DNA of 64,000 bases from Oceanithermus desulfurans (GCF_014201675.1 NZ_JACHEZ010000003.1:186001-250000); one strand, 5' to 3'. Positions 43,210 through 52,589 are shown, numbered from the stretch's first letter. Program-made: numbers and translations. The notes: generated by a model not told the origin, from the sequence alone.

Positions 43210-43968
43210 CTATACCTCCAGCACCCGCCGCGGCTCGCCGGCGGTGAGGATGTAGTACATCTCCCGCGCCACCGTCCAGGTCGCCTCGACGTCCCCGAGC
43301 GCGCGGTGCCGCGCCCCGGTTTCAATGGAAACTTCAAACGCCCTGATCAAATGGTCCAACCCTCTTCGCCTCATTCGCGGCAGTGCGCGCCTGGCCCACT
43401 GCACGGTATCGATGACTTCGTTATGTATCTTAACACCCAGGCGGCGGGCGCGCGGGCGCAAAAAGCCCAGGTCGAAGGGGGCGTTCTGGATGACGAGGAC
43501 CGCGCCCTCCAGGTACACGAGCGCCTCCTCGAGCGCCGTGTAGACGTCGGGCGCGTCGGCCACGTCGGCGCTGGAGATCCCCGTGAGCCGGGTGATGAAC
43601 GGCGGGATCGGCGACCCGGGGTTGACCAGCCGCACGAAGCGCTCGACGCGGCCGGGTTCGACGCGCATCAGGGCGATCTCGATGATCTCGTTCTCGCTCG
43701 GGGAGAGGCCCGTCGTCTCCAGGTCCAGCACCACCAGCACCTCGCCCTCCTGGGGAAAGGGGTAGCGCCACTCCCAGAGCCCCAGGGCGCCTTCCTCGCG
43801 GAAGAAGCGGCCGTCGAGCACCGGCTCGATGACGCGTTCCAGCTGGGTCGGAGCCACCGAGGGCATGGCCAGGGCGCGGTAGGCGAGCTCGCGCGCGGGC
43901 CGGGGTTCGCCGGCCTCGCGCAGCGCGCGCGCCACCCGGGCGGCCATGCGGTACTCGAGAGGCACCAT
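43210..43968 (-). CDS. DEDDh 3'-5' exonuclease (DNA polymerase III epsilon-like)
   Basis: 252 residues. An N-terminal helical part of about 75 residues precedes the exonuclease: Exo I VVLDLETTGLS (D, E), Exo II VIQNAPFDLGFLR (D) and Exo III ARHRALGDVEATW (H, D). It may act as a repair exonuclease; the polymerase proofreading subunit is the other possibility. A stretch of about 120 bases (43320-43440), between Exo II and Exo III, uses codons such as ATA, AGA, CGA and AGG and has a GC content near 50%, although the frame is intact. Confidence 0.88.
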   Translation of the reverse strand: MVPLEYRMAARVARALREAGEPRPARELAYRALAMPSVAPTQLERVIEPVLDGRFFREEGALGLWEWRYPFPQEGEVLVVLDLETTGLSPSENEIIEIALMRVEPGRVERFVRLVNPGSPIPPFITRLTGISSADVADAPDVYTALEEALVYLEGAVLVIQNAPFDLGFLRPRARRLGVKIHNEVIDTVQWARRALPRMRRRGLDHLIRAFEVSIETGARHRALGDVEATWTVAREMYYILTAGEPRRVLEV

Positions 43969-43970
43969 GA

Positions 43971-45407
43971 TCAGTCGAGCGGCGCCGTCTGCTGATAGGC
44001 GCCTTCGGTCAGCCGCTCGAAGAGCGCGGCGAGGTCGAAGAGGCGGTCCTCGGCGAGCGCGGGAGCGATGAGCTGCACCCCCAGCGGCAGCCCTTCCTCG
44101 AAGCCCGCGGGGAGGGAGAGGGCAGGCAGCCCCGCGAGGTTGACCGCGACGGTATCCACATCGGAGAGGTACATCTCCAGCGGGTCGTCCAGCTTGGCCC
44201 CGAGCCGGAAGGCCGGGGTCGGGGTCGTGGGGGTGACGAGCAGGTCCACCTCCCAGAAGGCCTGCGCGAACTCGGCGGCGATGCGGCGGCGGGCCTTGAG
44301 GGCGCGGCCGTAGTAGGCGTCGTAGTAACCCGAGGAAAGCGCGAAGGTGCCCATCAGGATGCGGCGCTTGACCTCGGCCCCGAAGCCGCGTTCGCGCGTC
44401 CGCTGCATCAGCGCCCGCACCTCCCCGGCCGCGACGCGGGCGCCGTAGTGGACCCCGTCGTAGCGGGCCAGGTTGCTGCTCGCCTCGGCGGTGGCCACCA
44501 GGTAGTAGGCGGCGAGGGCGTGGCGCAGGCTGGGCAGCTCGACCTCCACGAAGCGCACCCCCGCGGACTCGAGCACCGTCCGGAAGCGCGCGAGCGCGTC
44601 CAGCACCCCGGGGCTGTTCCCCTCTTCCAGGGTCTCGCGAACGACGCCGAGGGTGTAGCCGCGGCCGCGCCGGGGATCGGGCTCGAGCCGTGCCGGCGGG
44701 GCCTCCAGGCTGGTGGCGTCGCGGGGGTCGTGGCCCATGAGCACCCGGCTGACGAGCGCGAGGTCCGCGACGCTGCGGCCGAAGGTGCCCACCTGGTCGA
44801 GGCTGGAAGCGAAGGCGACGAGGCCGTAGCGCGAGATGCGGCCGTAGGTGGGCTTGAAGCCCAGGGTTCCGGTAAAGGCCGCGGGCTGGCGCACCGAGCC
44901 CCCGGTGTCGGAGCCGACGGCCACGGGCACGTAGGCCGCGGCGACGGCCGCCGCCGAACCCCCCGAGGACCCTCCGGGAACGCGCTCCAGGTCCCAGGGG
45001 TTTCGGGTAGGGCCGAAGTGCGAGTGCTCGGTGGACGAGCCCATGGCGAACTCGTCGAGGTTGGTCTTGCCCACGAGGACCGCGCCGGCGGCGCGCAGGC
45101 GCTCCACCGCCGCCGCGTCGTAGGGCGGCACGAAGCCCTCGAGGACGCCGGAGGCACAGGTCGTCGCCAGGCCCCGGGTCGTCAGGTTGTCCTTCACCGC
45201 CACGGGCACGCCCGCGAGCGGCAGCTCCTCGCCGGCCTCGACGCGGCGGCGGACCGCCTCGGCCTCGGCCTCGGCCTCGGGGTTGAGGGTCAGGAAGGCG
45301 TGCACCCGGGCGTCGAAGCGCTCGATGCGCGCAAGCGTCTCGCGCAGGACGTCCCCGGGGTCGAGTTCCCCGGCGCGAACGCGGCGGGCGATGGTAACGG
45401 CGTCCAT
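43971..45407 (-). CDS. gatA: Aspartyl/glutamyl-tRNA amidotransferase subunit A
   Basis: 478 residues, standard length. The amidase triad is visible with family spacing: K72 in VAVKDNL, S147 in GGSSGGSAAAV and S171 in SDTGGSVRQP. It releases ammonia from glutamine to convert Glu-tRNA(Gln) or Asp-tRNA(Asn) in the GatCAB complex. gatB and gatC are not adjacent. A TAAGAT box lies nine bases before ATG 45407. First gene of the gatA-exonuclease-42106 operon. Confidence 0.96.
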   Translation of the reverse strand: MDAVTIARRVRAGELDPGDVLRETLARIERFDARVHAFLTLNPEAEAEAEAVRRRVEAGEELPLAGVPVAVKDNLTTRGLATTCASGVLEGFVPPYDAAAVERLRAAGAVLVGKTNLDEFAMGSSTEHSHFGPTRNPWDLERVPGGSSGGSAAAVAAAYVPVAVGSDTGGSVRQPAAFTGTLGFKPTYGRISRYGLVAFASSLDQVGTFGRSVADLALVSRVLMGHDPRDATSLEAPPARLEPDPRRGRGYTLGVVRETLEEGNSPGVLDALARFRTVLESAGVRFVEVELPSLRHALAAYYLVATAEASSNLARYDGVHYGARVAAGEVRALMQRTRERGFGAEVKRRILMGTFALSSGYYDAYYGRALKARRRIAAEFAQAFWEVDLLVTPTTPTPAFRLGAKLDDPLEMYLSDVDTVAVNLAGLPALSLPAGFEEGLPLGVQLIAPALAEDRLFDLAALFERLTEGAYQQTAPLD

Positions 45408-45424
45408 ACCGCGCCCATCTTAAC

Positions 45425-45464
45425 CCAGGAAACGCCCGACGGCGCGCAGCGCGCGCCGTCCTGG
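45425..45464 (-). terminator. Terminator hairpin after pilC
   Basis: GACGGCGCGC (45438-45447) pairs with GCGCGCCGTC (45451-45460) around a 3-base loop; outer CCAGGA/TCCTGG pairs (45425-45430, 45459-45464) can extend it. It separates pilC from gatA. Confidence 0.65.
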
Positions 45465-45478
45465 AGTCCCTGCGGGGG

Positions 45479-46699
45479 CTAGCCCGCCGAGAGGGTGTTG
45501 ATGATCTGGAAGAGCGGGAGGAACATGCCGGCCACGATGGTGCCGACGATGGCGCCCAGGAAGATGATCATGATCGGCTCGATCGCGGCGGTCAGGCTGG
45601 CCACGGCCTCGTCGACCTCGCGTTCGTAGAAGTCGGCGATCTTCTGCAGCATGGTGTCGAGGGCGCCCGTCTCCTCGCCGATGGCGATCATCGAGGCCAC
45701 CATCGGCGGGAAGACCTGCGGGTAGCGCAGCAGCGTCGAGTGGATGGGCTCGCCCACCTGGATGGCTTCCTTGGTCTCCTCGAGGATGTCCTCGATGACG
45801 GCGTTGCCGGCGGTGCCGCGGGTGATGTCCATGGCCTCGATCACGTTGACGCCGCTGGAGACAAGCAGGCCGAAGGTGCGGCTGAAGCGCGCCAGCGCGC
45901 TCTTCTTGTTGAGGTTGCCGAAGACCGGCATCCGCAGCTTGATGCGGTCGATGACGCGCCGCCCGCGCTCGGTGCGGTAGTAGGCGCGGTAGGCGAAGCC
46001 CACGATCACCGCGACGACGATCAGGTAGAGGGTGCCGCTGCGGAGGAGATCGGAGACGGCGATGAGGAAGCGGGTGAGCAGCGGCAGTTCCGAACCCAGG
46101 TCGGTGAGGATCTGGGCGAACTGGGGCACGATGCCGGTAAGCAGGAAGTAGGTGACGAGCAGCGCGAAAACGAGGACGATCACCGGATAGGTCATCGCCG
46201 ACTTGATCTTGCCCCGCAGCTCCAGGTCCTTTTCCAGGAAGGTGGCCAGGCGGTCGAGCACCCCGTCCAGGGTGCCCGAGGTCTCGCCGGCGCGCACCAG
46301 GTTGACGTAGAGGCGGCTGAAGACCTTGTGCTTGGTCAGCGCGTCGCTGAAGCTCGAGCCCCCCTCCACGTCGGTGCGAATCTCCTTGAGGAGCTTCTGG
46401 AAGGCCTTGTTCTCGGTCTGCCGCTCGAGGATGGCGATGGCCTGCACGATCGGCAGACCCGCCGAGAGCATGGTGGCCAGCTGGCGGCTGAAAATGGCCA
46501 CGTCCTTGAGCCCCGGACCGCGTTCGAGACCGGGGATCTTGATCTCGGCCTGGAGGCCTTTGCCGGGCTCCTTCAGCTCCGAGATGAAGTAGCCCTTTTC
46601 GCGCAGGATCTTGGCCGCAGTGCGGATGTCGTCGGCTTCGATCGTCGCGGCGATGGAGCGCCCTTGGCGGTCCTTGGCACGGTAGTGATACAGAGGCAT
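45479..46699 (-). CDS. pilC: Type IV pilus inner-membrane platform protein
   Basis: 406 residues with two T2SS-F domains: MPLYHYRAKDRQGRSI start, FSRQLATMLSAGLPIVQAI, LVRAGETSGTLDGVLDRLA in the first, and ALARFSRTFGLLVSSGVNVIEAM, MIAIGEETGALDTMLQKIADFYE in the second, plus three membrane segments ending in MIIFLGAIVGTIVAGMFLPLF. PilC organises the pilus motor and is needed for DNA uptake in Thermus. It stands alone here without pilB or pilT. A TATACT box lies 10 bases upstream (46715-46710). Confidence 0.95.
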   Translation of the reverse strand: MPLYHYRAKDRQGRSIAATIEADDIRTAAKILREKGYFISELKEPGKGLQAEIKIPGLERGPGLKDVAIFSRQLATMLSAGLPIVQAIAILERQTENKAFQKLLKEIRTDVEGGSSFSDALTKHKVFSRLYVNLVRAGETSGTLDGVLDRLATFLEKDLELRGKIKSAMTYPVIVLVFALLVTYFLLTGIVPQFAQILTDLGSELPLLTRFLIAVSDLLRSGTLYLIVVAVIVGFAYRAYYRTERGRRVIDRIKLRMPVFGNLNKKSALARFSRTFGLLVSSGVNVIEAMDITRGTAGNAVIEDILEETKEAIQVGEPIHSTLLRYPQVFPPMVASMIAIGEETGALDTMLQKIADFYEREVDEAVASLTAAIEPIMIIFLGAIVGTIVAGMFLPLFQIINTLSAG

Positions 46700-46709
46700 C
46701 TTAACCGTT

Positions 46710-46720
46710 AGTATACCTTA
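46710..46720. promoter_or_regulatory. Overlapping divergent -10 boxes, pilC and Sua5-type gene
   Basis: On the minus strand TATACT (46715-46710) for pilC; on the plus strand TATACC/TACCTT (46712-46720) for the gene at 46731. The two promoters share bases, so they may compete. Confidence 0.45.
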
Positions 46721-46730
46721 GGTAACGACG

Positions 46731-47324
46731 ATGCCGTCCGAGTTTGACCTCAGCCTCCACACCCTCCAAAGCGGCGGCCTGCTCGCCTGGCCGACCGACA
46801 CCACCTGGGGCCTGTTGGCGCGGGCCGACCGCCCCGAGGCGCTCGAGCGCATCTACCGGGTCAAGGGGCGCGACCCCGCGAAGCCGCTGCAGTTGCTGGT
46901 CGCGGACCTACCGGCGGCGCGGCGGTTGCTGGACCCCGGCTGGGACGCCGCGCCGTTCGAACGCCTCGCCCGGGCGCTGTGGCCCGGGGGGCTCACCCTG
47001 GTCGTGCCCGCCGGACCCGCGGCTCCCGCCGCCTGCGTGCACGAGGGCAAGCTGGGGCTGCGGCTGCCCGCCGACCCCGAGCTGCGGCGGCTGCTCGCGC
47101 GCGCGGGAGACTACGCCGCCGCCACCAGCCTGAATCCCAGCGGCCGCCCGCCGGTCCTGCGCTACCGGGACGCCCTGCGGTACGCTGACTGGGTGGACCG
47201 GATTCACCCCGGCGAGGCGGGGGGCACCGCAGCGTCGACCGTGGTCGACCTGACCGTACCGCGCATCCTGCGCGAGGGGGCGGTGCCGGCGGCGGTGGTG
47301 CGCCGGCTGCTGGAGGAAGCATGA
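46731..47324 (+). CDS. Sua5/YciO/YrdC-family protein (threonylcarbamoyl-AMP synthase)
   Basis: 197 residues with GLLAWPTDTTWGLLARAD, IYRVKGRDPAKPLQLLVAD, LARALWPGGLTLVVPA, LGLRLPADPELRRLLAR, AATSLNPSGRPP and AASTVVDLTVPRILREGAV. It likely makes the carbamoyl-AMP donor for t6A37 of tRNA. The KxR and SxN motifs are intact (KGRDPAKP; SLNPSG). The scpB start overlaps its stop by four bases. Confidence 0.9.
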   Translation: MPSEFDLSLHTLQSGGLLAWPTDTTWGLLARADRPEALERIYRVKGRDPAKPLQLLVADLPAARRLLDPGWDAAPFERLARALWPGGLTLVVPAGPAAPAACVHEGKLGLRLPADPELRRLLARAGDYAAATSLNPSGRPPVLRYRDALRYADWVDRIHPGEAGGTAASTVVDLTVPRILREGAVPAAVVRRLLEEA

Positions 47325-47845
47325 ACGCGGCCCTGGCCGAACTGCTGGCCGTCTTCTTCGCCGCGGGACGGCCGCTTTCCGACCGCGAGCTGGCCCGGGG
47401 GCTGGAGCGCGGCGAGGAGGAGGTCCGCCGGCTCGTCGGCGAACTGGGCCGGCAGCTGGAAGACGGCGGCTACGGGGTGGCGCTCGAAGAGGTGGCGGGG
47501 GGCTGGCGGCTCATCGTCCACCCCCGCTTCGTCGACCGGGTGCAGCGGGTGCTGCGCCCCCGCCCCCCGCGGCTGAGCCCGGCGGCGCTCGAGGTGCTGG
47601 CCATCGTGGCCTACCACCAGCCGATCACCCGCCCCGAGATCGAGGCGATGCGGGGGAAGAGCTCGGACGGGGTGCTCGAGGGCCTGCTCGAGCGCGGCCT
47701 CGTCGAGGTGGTGGGGGAAAAACCGGTGGTGGGCCGCCCGCGGCTCTACGCCACCACCCAGCGCTTCCTCGAACTCTTCGGCCTCGCCAGCCTCGACGAG
47801 CTGCCCCCGCTGGAAGAGGGGCCGGCCCTGCTGCTCCGCGACTGA
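47321..47845 (+). CDS. scpB: Chromosome segregation and condensation protein ScpB
   Basis: 174 residues with two winged-helix domains: FFAAGRPLSDRELARGLERG, then RLSPAALEVLAIVAYHQPITRPEIEAMRGKSSDGVLEGLLERGLVE in pieces, and GRPRLYATTQRFLELFGLASLDELP at the end. It forms the SMC-ScpAB condensin. scpA is not next to it. Starts at the overlapping ATGA with the Sua5-type gene. Confidence 0.94.
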   Translation: MNAALAELLAVFFAAGRPLSDRELARGLERGEEEVRRLVGELGRQLEDGGYGVALEEVAGGWRLIVHPRFVDRVQRVLRPRPPRLSPAALEVLAIVAYHQPITRPEIEAMRGKSSDGVLEGLLERGLVEVVGEKPVVGRPRLYATTQRFLELFGLASLDELPPLEEGPALLLRD

Positions 47846-47871
47846 GGCCCTCGGTTACAATCGCTAACGAC

Positions 47872-48597
47872 ATGCGCCTGCGCGTCGACCTGACCCCCAA
47901 CCCCCCCTACGGCGACGAACCGATCGTGGTCGTGGACGTCCTGCGCGCCACCACCTCGATCGGCCTCCTCCTCGAACGCGGGGCCCGCGAGGTCTGGGTG
48001 GCCCGCCACGCGCGCGCGGTCCGCGAGGCCGCGCAACCGGACGACCTGCTCCTGGGCGAGAAGGAGGGGCTGCCGCCCGAGGGGTTCCACCACGGCACCT
48101 CGCCCGCGGCGCTGGCGCGGCTGGACGTCGCGGACCGGCGGATCTACTACACCAGCGACCACCTGCCCGCCGCCCTGGAACGCATCGACCGCGGCGAGAA
48201 CGTCTGGCTGGGTTCGCTGCGCAACGCGCCGGCGCTGGTGGAGAGGCTGCGCGCCCTCGACGCGGAGCAGATCACCTTCGTCTGCGCCGGTTTTCGCGGC
48301 GCCGAAGCCCTCGACGACGCGCTGGCGGCGGGGCTGATGGTGCGGGCGCTTTCCGCCGGCCGCGAGGCCTGCGAACTCGGCGACGCGGCACGGCTGAGCA
48401 CCGCCCTGCTGGGTGCTGCCCCCGACCTGCTCGAGGCGTTGGTCGGCTCGGCCTCGGGCCGCTTCCTGCAGGGGATGGGGTTCGCCGACGACCTCGTCGT
48501 CGCCAGCTGGGTGGGGGCCGACCGCAGCCTGCCGGTGCTCCAGGGCACCGCGCGGAGCCGTTTCGGCCGGCTCTACCGCTTCGTATCGGAACGATGA
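47872..48597 (+). CDS. comB: ComB-like 2-phosphosulfolactate phosphatase
   Basis: 241 residues of the ComB family: VVVDVLRATTSIGLLLERGAREV, LLGEKEGLPPEGFHHGTSPAAL, IYYTSDHLPAALERI, LGSLRNAPALVERL, FVCAGFRGAEALDDALAAGLM. In methanogens this step serves coenzyme M synthesis; many bacteria have the gene without that pathway, so the real substrate here is uncertain (sulfolactate formation is one idea). A TACAAT box lies 10 bases before the ATG. The next gene overlaps by four bases. Confidence 0.88.
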   Translation: MRLRVDLTPNPPYGDEPIVVVDVLRATTSIGLLLERGAREVWVARHARAVREAAQPDDLLLGEKEGLPPEGFHHGTSPAALARLDVADRRIYYTSDHLPAALERIDRGENVWLGSLRNAPALVERLRALDAEQITFVCAGFRGAEALDDALAAGLMVRALSAGREACELGDAARLSTALLGAAPDLLEALVGSASGRFLQGMGFADDLVVASWVGADRSLPVLQGTARSRFGRLYRFVSER

Positions 48598-49325
48598 ACG
48601 CCCCCCGCGTCGAACTGCTCGGCCTGCCCCTGGACCCGGTGACGATGCCCCAGGCTCTGGCCTGGGTGCGCGCGCGCCTCACAGACCCCCGGCCGGCGCA
48701 GGTGGTGACCCTCAACCCCGAGATCGCCGTTCGCAGCCGCCGCGACCCCGAGCTGCAGCGGGCGCTGCGGGAGGCGGAGCTCGTGACCCCGGACGGCGTG
48801 GGCGTCCTCTGGGCCGCACGGCGGTTGCTGGGGCTGCACCTCGCCGAGCGGGTGACCGGCGTCGACCTTACGTTGCGGCTCTTCGAAGAGCTGGGGCCGG
48901 AGCTCCGCGTCTTCCTGCTCGGCGGCCGCCCCGGCGTGGCCGAACGCGCCGCCGCCGCCGCGGAGGGGCTGGGGGTGCGCGTCGCGGGGACCCACCACGG
49001 CTACTTTGACGACGAAGCGCCGGTGATCGCAGCGGTGGCGCAGAGCGGCGCCAACCTGCTGCTCGCGGGGATGGGCGAGCGCCAGGAAACCTTTCTGTGG
49101 CGCAACAAACTCCGGCTCGGGGTGCCGGTAATGATCGGCGTGGGCGGCACCCTCGACGTCCTCGCCGGTGAGGCCCGCCGCACCCCGGCCTGGTCGCGGC
49201 GGCTTGGGGTGGAGTGGCTGCTGCGCGTCGGGCTCGACCCCAAGCGCTGGCCGCGGGCGCTGCGCCTGCTTCGTTTCGTGATCGAAGTCGAGCGGGCGCG
49301 ACGTTTGCCCCCTGCGCAAAGGTAA
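48594..49325 (+). CDS. WecG/TagA/CpsF-family glycosyltransferase
   Basis: 243 residues: TPDGVGVLWAARRL, ERVTGVDLTLRLFEE, VFLLGGRPGVAERAAAAAEG, THHGYFDD, LLAGMGERQETFLWRNK, GVGGTLDVLAGEARRTPAW, and a C-terminal amphipathic end (WLLRVGLDPKRWPRALRLLR) that docks on membrane. Transfers N-acetylmannosamine-type sugars to a lipid-linked acceptor. It may belong to synthesis of the cell-wall polymer that CsaB pyruvylates, which is inference. Confidence 0.93.
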   Translation: MNAPRVELLGLPLDPVTMPQALAWVRARLTDPRPAQVVTLNPEIAVRSRRDPELQRALREAELVTPDGVGVLWAARRLLGLHLAERVTGVDLTLRLFEELGPELRVFLLGGRPGVAERAAAAAEGLGVRVAGTHHGYFDDEAPVIAAVAQSGANLLLAGMGERQETFLWRNKLRLGVPVMIGVGGTLDVLAGEARRTPAWSRRLGVEWLLRVGLDPKRWPRALRLLRFVIEVERARRLPPAQR

Positions 49326-49349
49326 GCGGCTTCCTAAAATGAACGTGAC

Positions 49350-52300
49350 GTGGCTCACGGATGCCGGATCCTGCTGATCGGCCCGCCCGAGCTGTGGTGC
49401 GGCGCGGAGCGGGTTCGCCTGCCCACAGCGCGGGCGACGGCCCTGGTCGCCTTTCTGGCGCTCCAGGAGGAGGCCGTGCCCCGCAGCCGCCTGGCCGCGC
49501 TGCTCTGGGACGCCCCCGAGGCCACGGCCCGGCACCGGCTGCGTCAGGAGCTCTACCGGCTCCAGCGCGGACCGCTGGGGCCCTACCTGCACAGCGACCG
49601 CAAGGCCGTGAAGCTGACGGAGGTCGAGAGCGACGCCGCCCGCTTCCGCGACGCCCTCGAACGCGGCGCCTGGCCCGAAGCGCTGCGGCTGTGGCGGGGC
49701 CCCTTCATGGAGGACTTCGCCCTGAGCGGCGCCGAGGCCTTCGAGGACTGGCTGGCGCTCGAGCGCGAGGCCTGGTTGGACCGCTACGTCCTGGCGCTCT
49801 CGCGGAGGGCGCTCGAGCTGGAAACGGAGGGGCGGCTCGAACCGGCGGCGCAGCTGTGGCGAACCGTCGTCGAAACGGACCCCTTTCACGAAGAGGCTCA
49901 CCGCCGGCTGCTCTGGCTGCTGGCGCGCTCGGGCCGCTGGCCCGAGGCCGACCGCCTCTACCGCCAGTACCGCGAGCGCCTCGAGCGCGAGCTGGGGCTC
50001 GAGCCCGACCCCGAGACCGAGCGGCTCTACCGCGAGCTCGCCGAGCGCAAGACCCCCGCGCGGCCGGCCGCGGCGCCGGTGCCGGAAACCCTCGCCGACC
50101 CGCCGCTGGTAGGACGCGAAGAGCTGCTGTGGGAGCTGGAGCGGCTGCACCCACGGCCGGTGCTGCTGCTCGGCGAGGCGGGCAGCGGCAAAACGCGCCT
50201 GGCCAGCGAGCACCTCGCGCGGCTGGGCGGGCGCCTGCTCATCGAGCACCCCGCCTCCAGCCGCGCCCTCCCCTTCGCGGGGGTCGCCCGGGCGCTCGAC
50301 CGGGCGCTGGAGCTCCAGGGACTTCCCGAACTCGACCCCGTCTGGCTGCGCGAGGCCGGCCGTCTCCTCCCCCACCGCCTCCCCGCCCCCAGCCGGCCGC
50401 TGCAGGGCGCCGCCGACCGCACCCGCTTCCTCGAGGGCCTGAGCCGCCTGCTCCTAGCCCTCGCTGGTCCCGTGCTCGTCTGGGACGACCTGCAGTGGAC
50501 CGATCCGGCAGCCCTGGAGCTGCTGGCCTACCTGCTGCCGGCGGCGTCCCGCGCCGGCGTGCAGGCGGTTTTGACCGTTCGCCGGCCGATTCCCCCGGGC
50601 GCGGTCGCCGATTGGCTGGAGCCGCTGGAGGACGACCTGGCGCGGCTGGAGGTACCCCCACTCGACGAAGCCGCGGTGCACCAGCTGATCCAAAGGCTCG
50701 CCCACCAGCGCTACGGCGCCCGTCTCTTCGCCCGCAGGCTGCACTCGGCCACCGGGGGCAACCCCTTCTTCATCCTCGAGACGCTGCGCCACCTCTTCGC
50801 CCGCGGGGAGCTGCGGCTGCGCGCGGGGGGCTGGTCCACGCTTTACGACCGCACGACCGAGGACTACCGCGAACTGCCCATTCCCCGCAGCATCCGCGAG
50901 ACCCTCTGGGCCCGGCTCCACGCCCTCGACGGCCCCCTGAAGCGGACGCTCGAGCTGACCTGCGTCGCCCGCAACCCCGTCACCCCGGAAACGCTGGCGC
51001 GGGTGCTGGGGGTGCCCGAACTGGAAGCGGCGCGGCACCTCGAAGAGCTGCGCGAGCGCCAGCTCACCGCCGACCGCGCCCACGGCTACACGCCCGCCCA
51101 CGAGCACCTGCGCGCGCTCGTCCTGGAAACGCTGAACCCCCCGCTGGCCCGCACCTACCACCGCGCCTGGGCCCGCACCCTCGAGGCCCAGGGGCAGCAC
51201 GCCCAGGCCGCCGAGCACTGGCAGGAGGCCGGGAACGCGGAGCGCGCGGCCCGGGGTTTCCTCGCAGCGGCCCGCAACACGCCGCACGACCCGCTGTCGG
51301 CCCGCGCCTACTACCTGCGGGCGCTGCACCTCGGCGAGGGGCTGGAGCTCCGCGAGCGGCAGGAGCTCGAACTCGACCTGCTGGAGCTGGACCTGCGGCT
51401 GGGCCGGCTGGGCGAGGCGGGGCGGGAGCGGCTCGAGCAGCTCGCAGAAACCACCGGCGCCCGCAGCCGCCTGCTGATCGCCGAGGCCCTGCTCCAGCGC
51501 GGCGACTACCCGCGGGCCCTGGCCGCGGCCCGTGCGGGGCTGGCGCGGGCGCTGCGCGAGGGCGACCGCGCCAACCAGGCGCGGGCGCACTTTCTGCTCG
51601 CCTGGATCTACTACCGCCACGGCGATCCGGGGGCCCAGCTGGCGGAGCTGGAGCAGGCGCTGGACGCCTACCTGCAGATCGGGGACCACCAGGGCGCCGC
51701 GCGCACCCTGCGCAACCTGGCCGCCCTCTACTTCCGCCTGGGAGAAAAGGAGACGGGCGACGCCCTTCAGGCCCGCGCCCTCGAGGAGGCCCAGGCGGTG
51801 GGCGACGGCGTGCTCACCCTGCGGATCCGCGCCGACCGCGCCACCGGCCGCTGGCTGCGCGGCGACTTCCCCTGGGTCCTCCGCGAAGCGCGGGCGCTGC
51901 GGCGGGCGGCGCGGCGGCTGGGCGACTACGGCGGCGAGCTCGACGCGCTCGAGCTCGAGGGCCTGGCGGCGCTGAAGCTCGGCGACCACGCCGGCGCCCA
52001 CCGCGCCTTCGACGCCGCGGTCCGACGCGCCGACGAGCTGCACCTGGAAAAGGACGCCGCCCTCGCCCGCTCCGAACGGGCCTGGGCCTCCATCGAGCTG
52101 GGGGCCTTCAGCGAGGCGGAATCCGACCTGAGGGCGGCCCTCGCGGTCCAGCACCGCATCGGCGATCAGGCCAAGCTGGGTCACACCTACCACACCTGGG
52201 GCTACCTGCACCTGCGACGCGGGGCCCACGAGGAGGCGTTGCGCTGGTTCCGGCGCGCCGCCCGGCACTGGCGCGCCCGCGGCGAACGCGGGCACCTGGC

Positions 52301-52589
52301 CCGCAGCCTCGCCTACGCGGCGCTGGCGGCCGCGGCGTCGGGGCGCGGGCGGCTGGCGCAGCGACTCAGCGGTGAGGCGCTGCGGGCCAGCCACGACTGG
52401 CCCGTCGGGGTGCCCGACCGGCCCCTGGTGTGGGCCGTTTACGCGCGCTTTCACGCCCGCGGCGGGCGCTGGTTGCGGCAGGCCCGTGAAGAGCTGCGAA
52501 GCCTGGGCGCCCGGCTCCGCCCGGCGGCGCGCCGGCGGCTGGCGTCCACCTTCGTCTACCGCGCGGTCTGCGACGAGCCGGGCTTGTGA
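49350..52589 (+). CDS. SARP/AfsR-type transcriptional regulator with ATPase and TPR domains
   Basis: 1079 residues. N-terminal winged-helix DNA-binding domain (about 5-90), bacterial transcriptional activation domain BTAD (about 95-235, with the hallmark DPFHEEAHRRLLWLLARSGR and ERELGLEPDPETERLYREL), an STAND/AAA ATPase with Walker A GEAGSGKT (275-282) and VLVWDDLQWTDP as Walker B, and TPR repeats from about residue 600 to the end. An AfsR-like sensor-activator. TAAAAT lies nine bases before GTG 49350, and a GTGACGT overlaps that start. Its target may be the 61-codon gene next door (see the direct repeat at 52586). Confidence 0.88.
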   Translation: MAHGCRILLIGPPELWCGAERVRLPTARATALVAFLALQEEAVPRSRLAALLWDAPEATARHRLRQELYRLQRGPLGPYLHSDRKAVKLTEVESDAARFRDALERGAWPEALRLWRGPFMEDFALSGAEAFEDWLALEREAWLDRYVLALSRRALELETEGRLEPAAQLWRTVVETDPFHEEAHRRLLWLLARSGRWPEADRLYRQYRERLERELGLEPDPETERLYRELAERKTPARPAAAPVPETLADPPLVGREELLWELERLHPRPVLLLGEAGSGKTRLASEHLARLGGRLLIEHPASSRALPFAGVARALDRALELQGLPELDPVWLREAGRLLPHRLPAPSRPLQGAADRTRFLEGLSRLLLALAGPVLVWDDLQWTDPAALELLAYLLPAASRAGVQAVLTVRRPIPPGAVADWLEPLEDDLARLEVPPLDEAAVHQLIQRLAHQRYGARLFARRLHSATGGNPFFILETLRHLFARGELRLRAGGWSTLYDRTTEDYRELPIPRSIRETLWARLHALDGPLKRTLELTCVARNPVTPETLARVLGVPELEAARHLEELRERQLTADRAHGYTPAHEHLRALVLETLNPPLARTYHRAWARTLEAQGQHAQAAEHWQEAGNAERAARGFLAAARNTPHDPLSARAYYLRALHLGEGLELRERQELELDLLELDLRLGRLGEAGRERLEQLAETTGARSRLLIAEALLQRGDYPRALAAARAGLARALREGDRANQARAHFLLAWIYYRHGDPGAQLAELEQALDAYLQIGDHQGAARTLRNLAALYFRLGEKETGDALQARALEEAQAVGDGVLTLRIRADRATGRWLRGDFPWVLREARALRRAARRLGDYGGELDALELEGLAALKLGDHAGAHRAFDAAVRRADELHLEKDAALARSERAWASIELGAFSEAESDLRAALAVQHRIGDQAKLGHTYHTWGYLHLRRGAHEEALRWFRRAARHWRARGERGHLARSLAYAALAAAASGRGRLAQRLSGEALRASHDWPVGVPDRPLVWAVYARFHARGGRWLRQAREELRSLGARLRPAARRRLASTFVYRAVCDEPGL

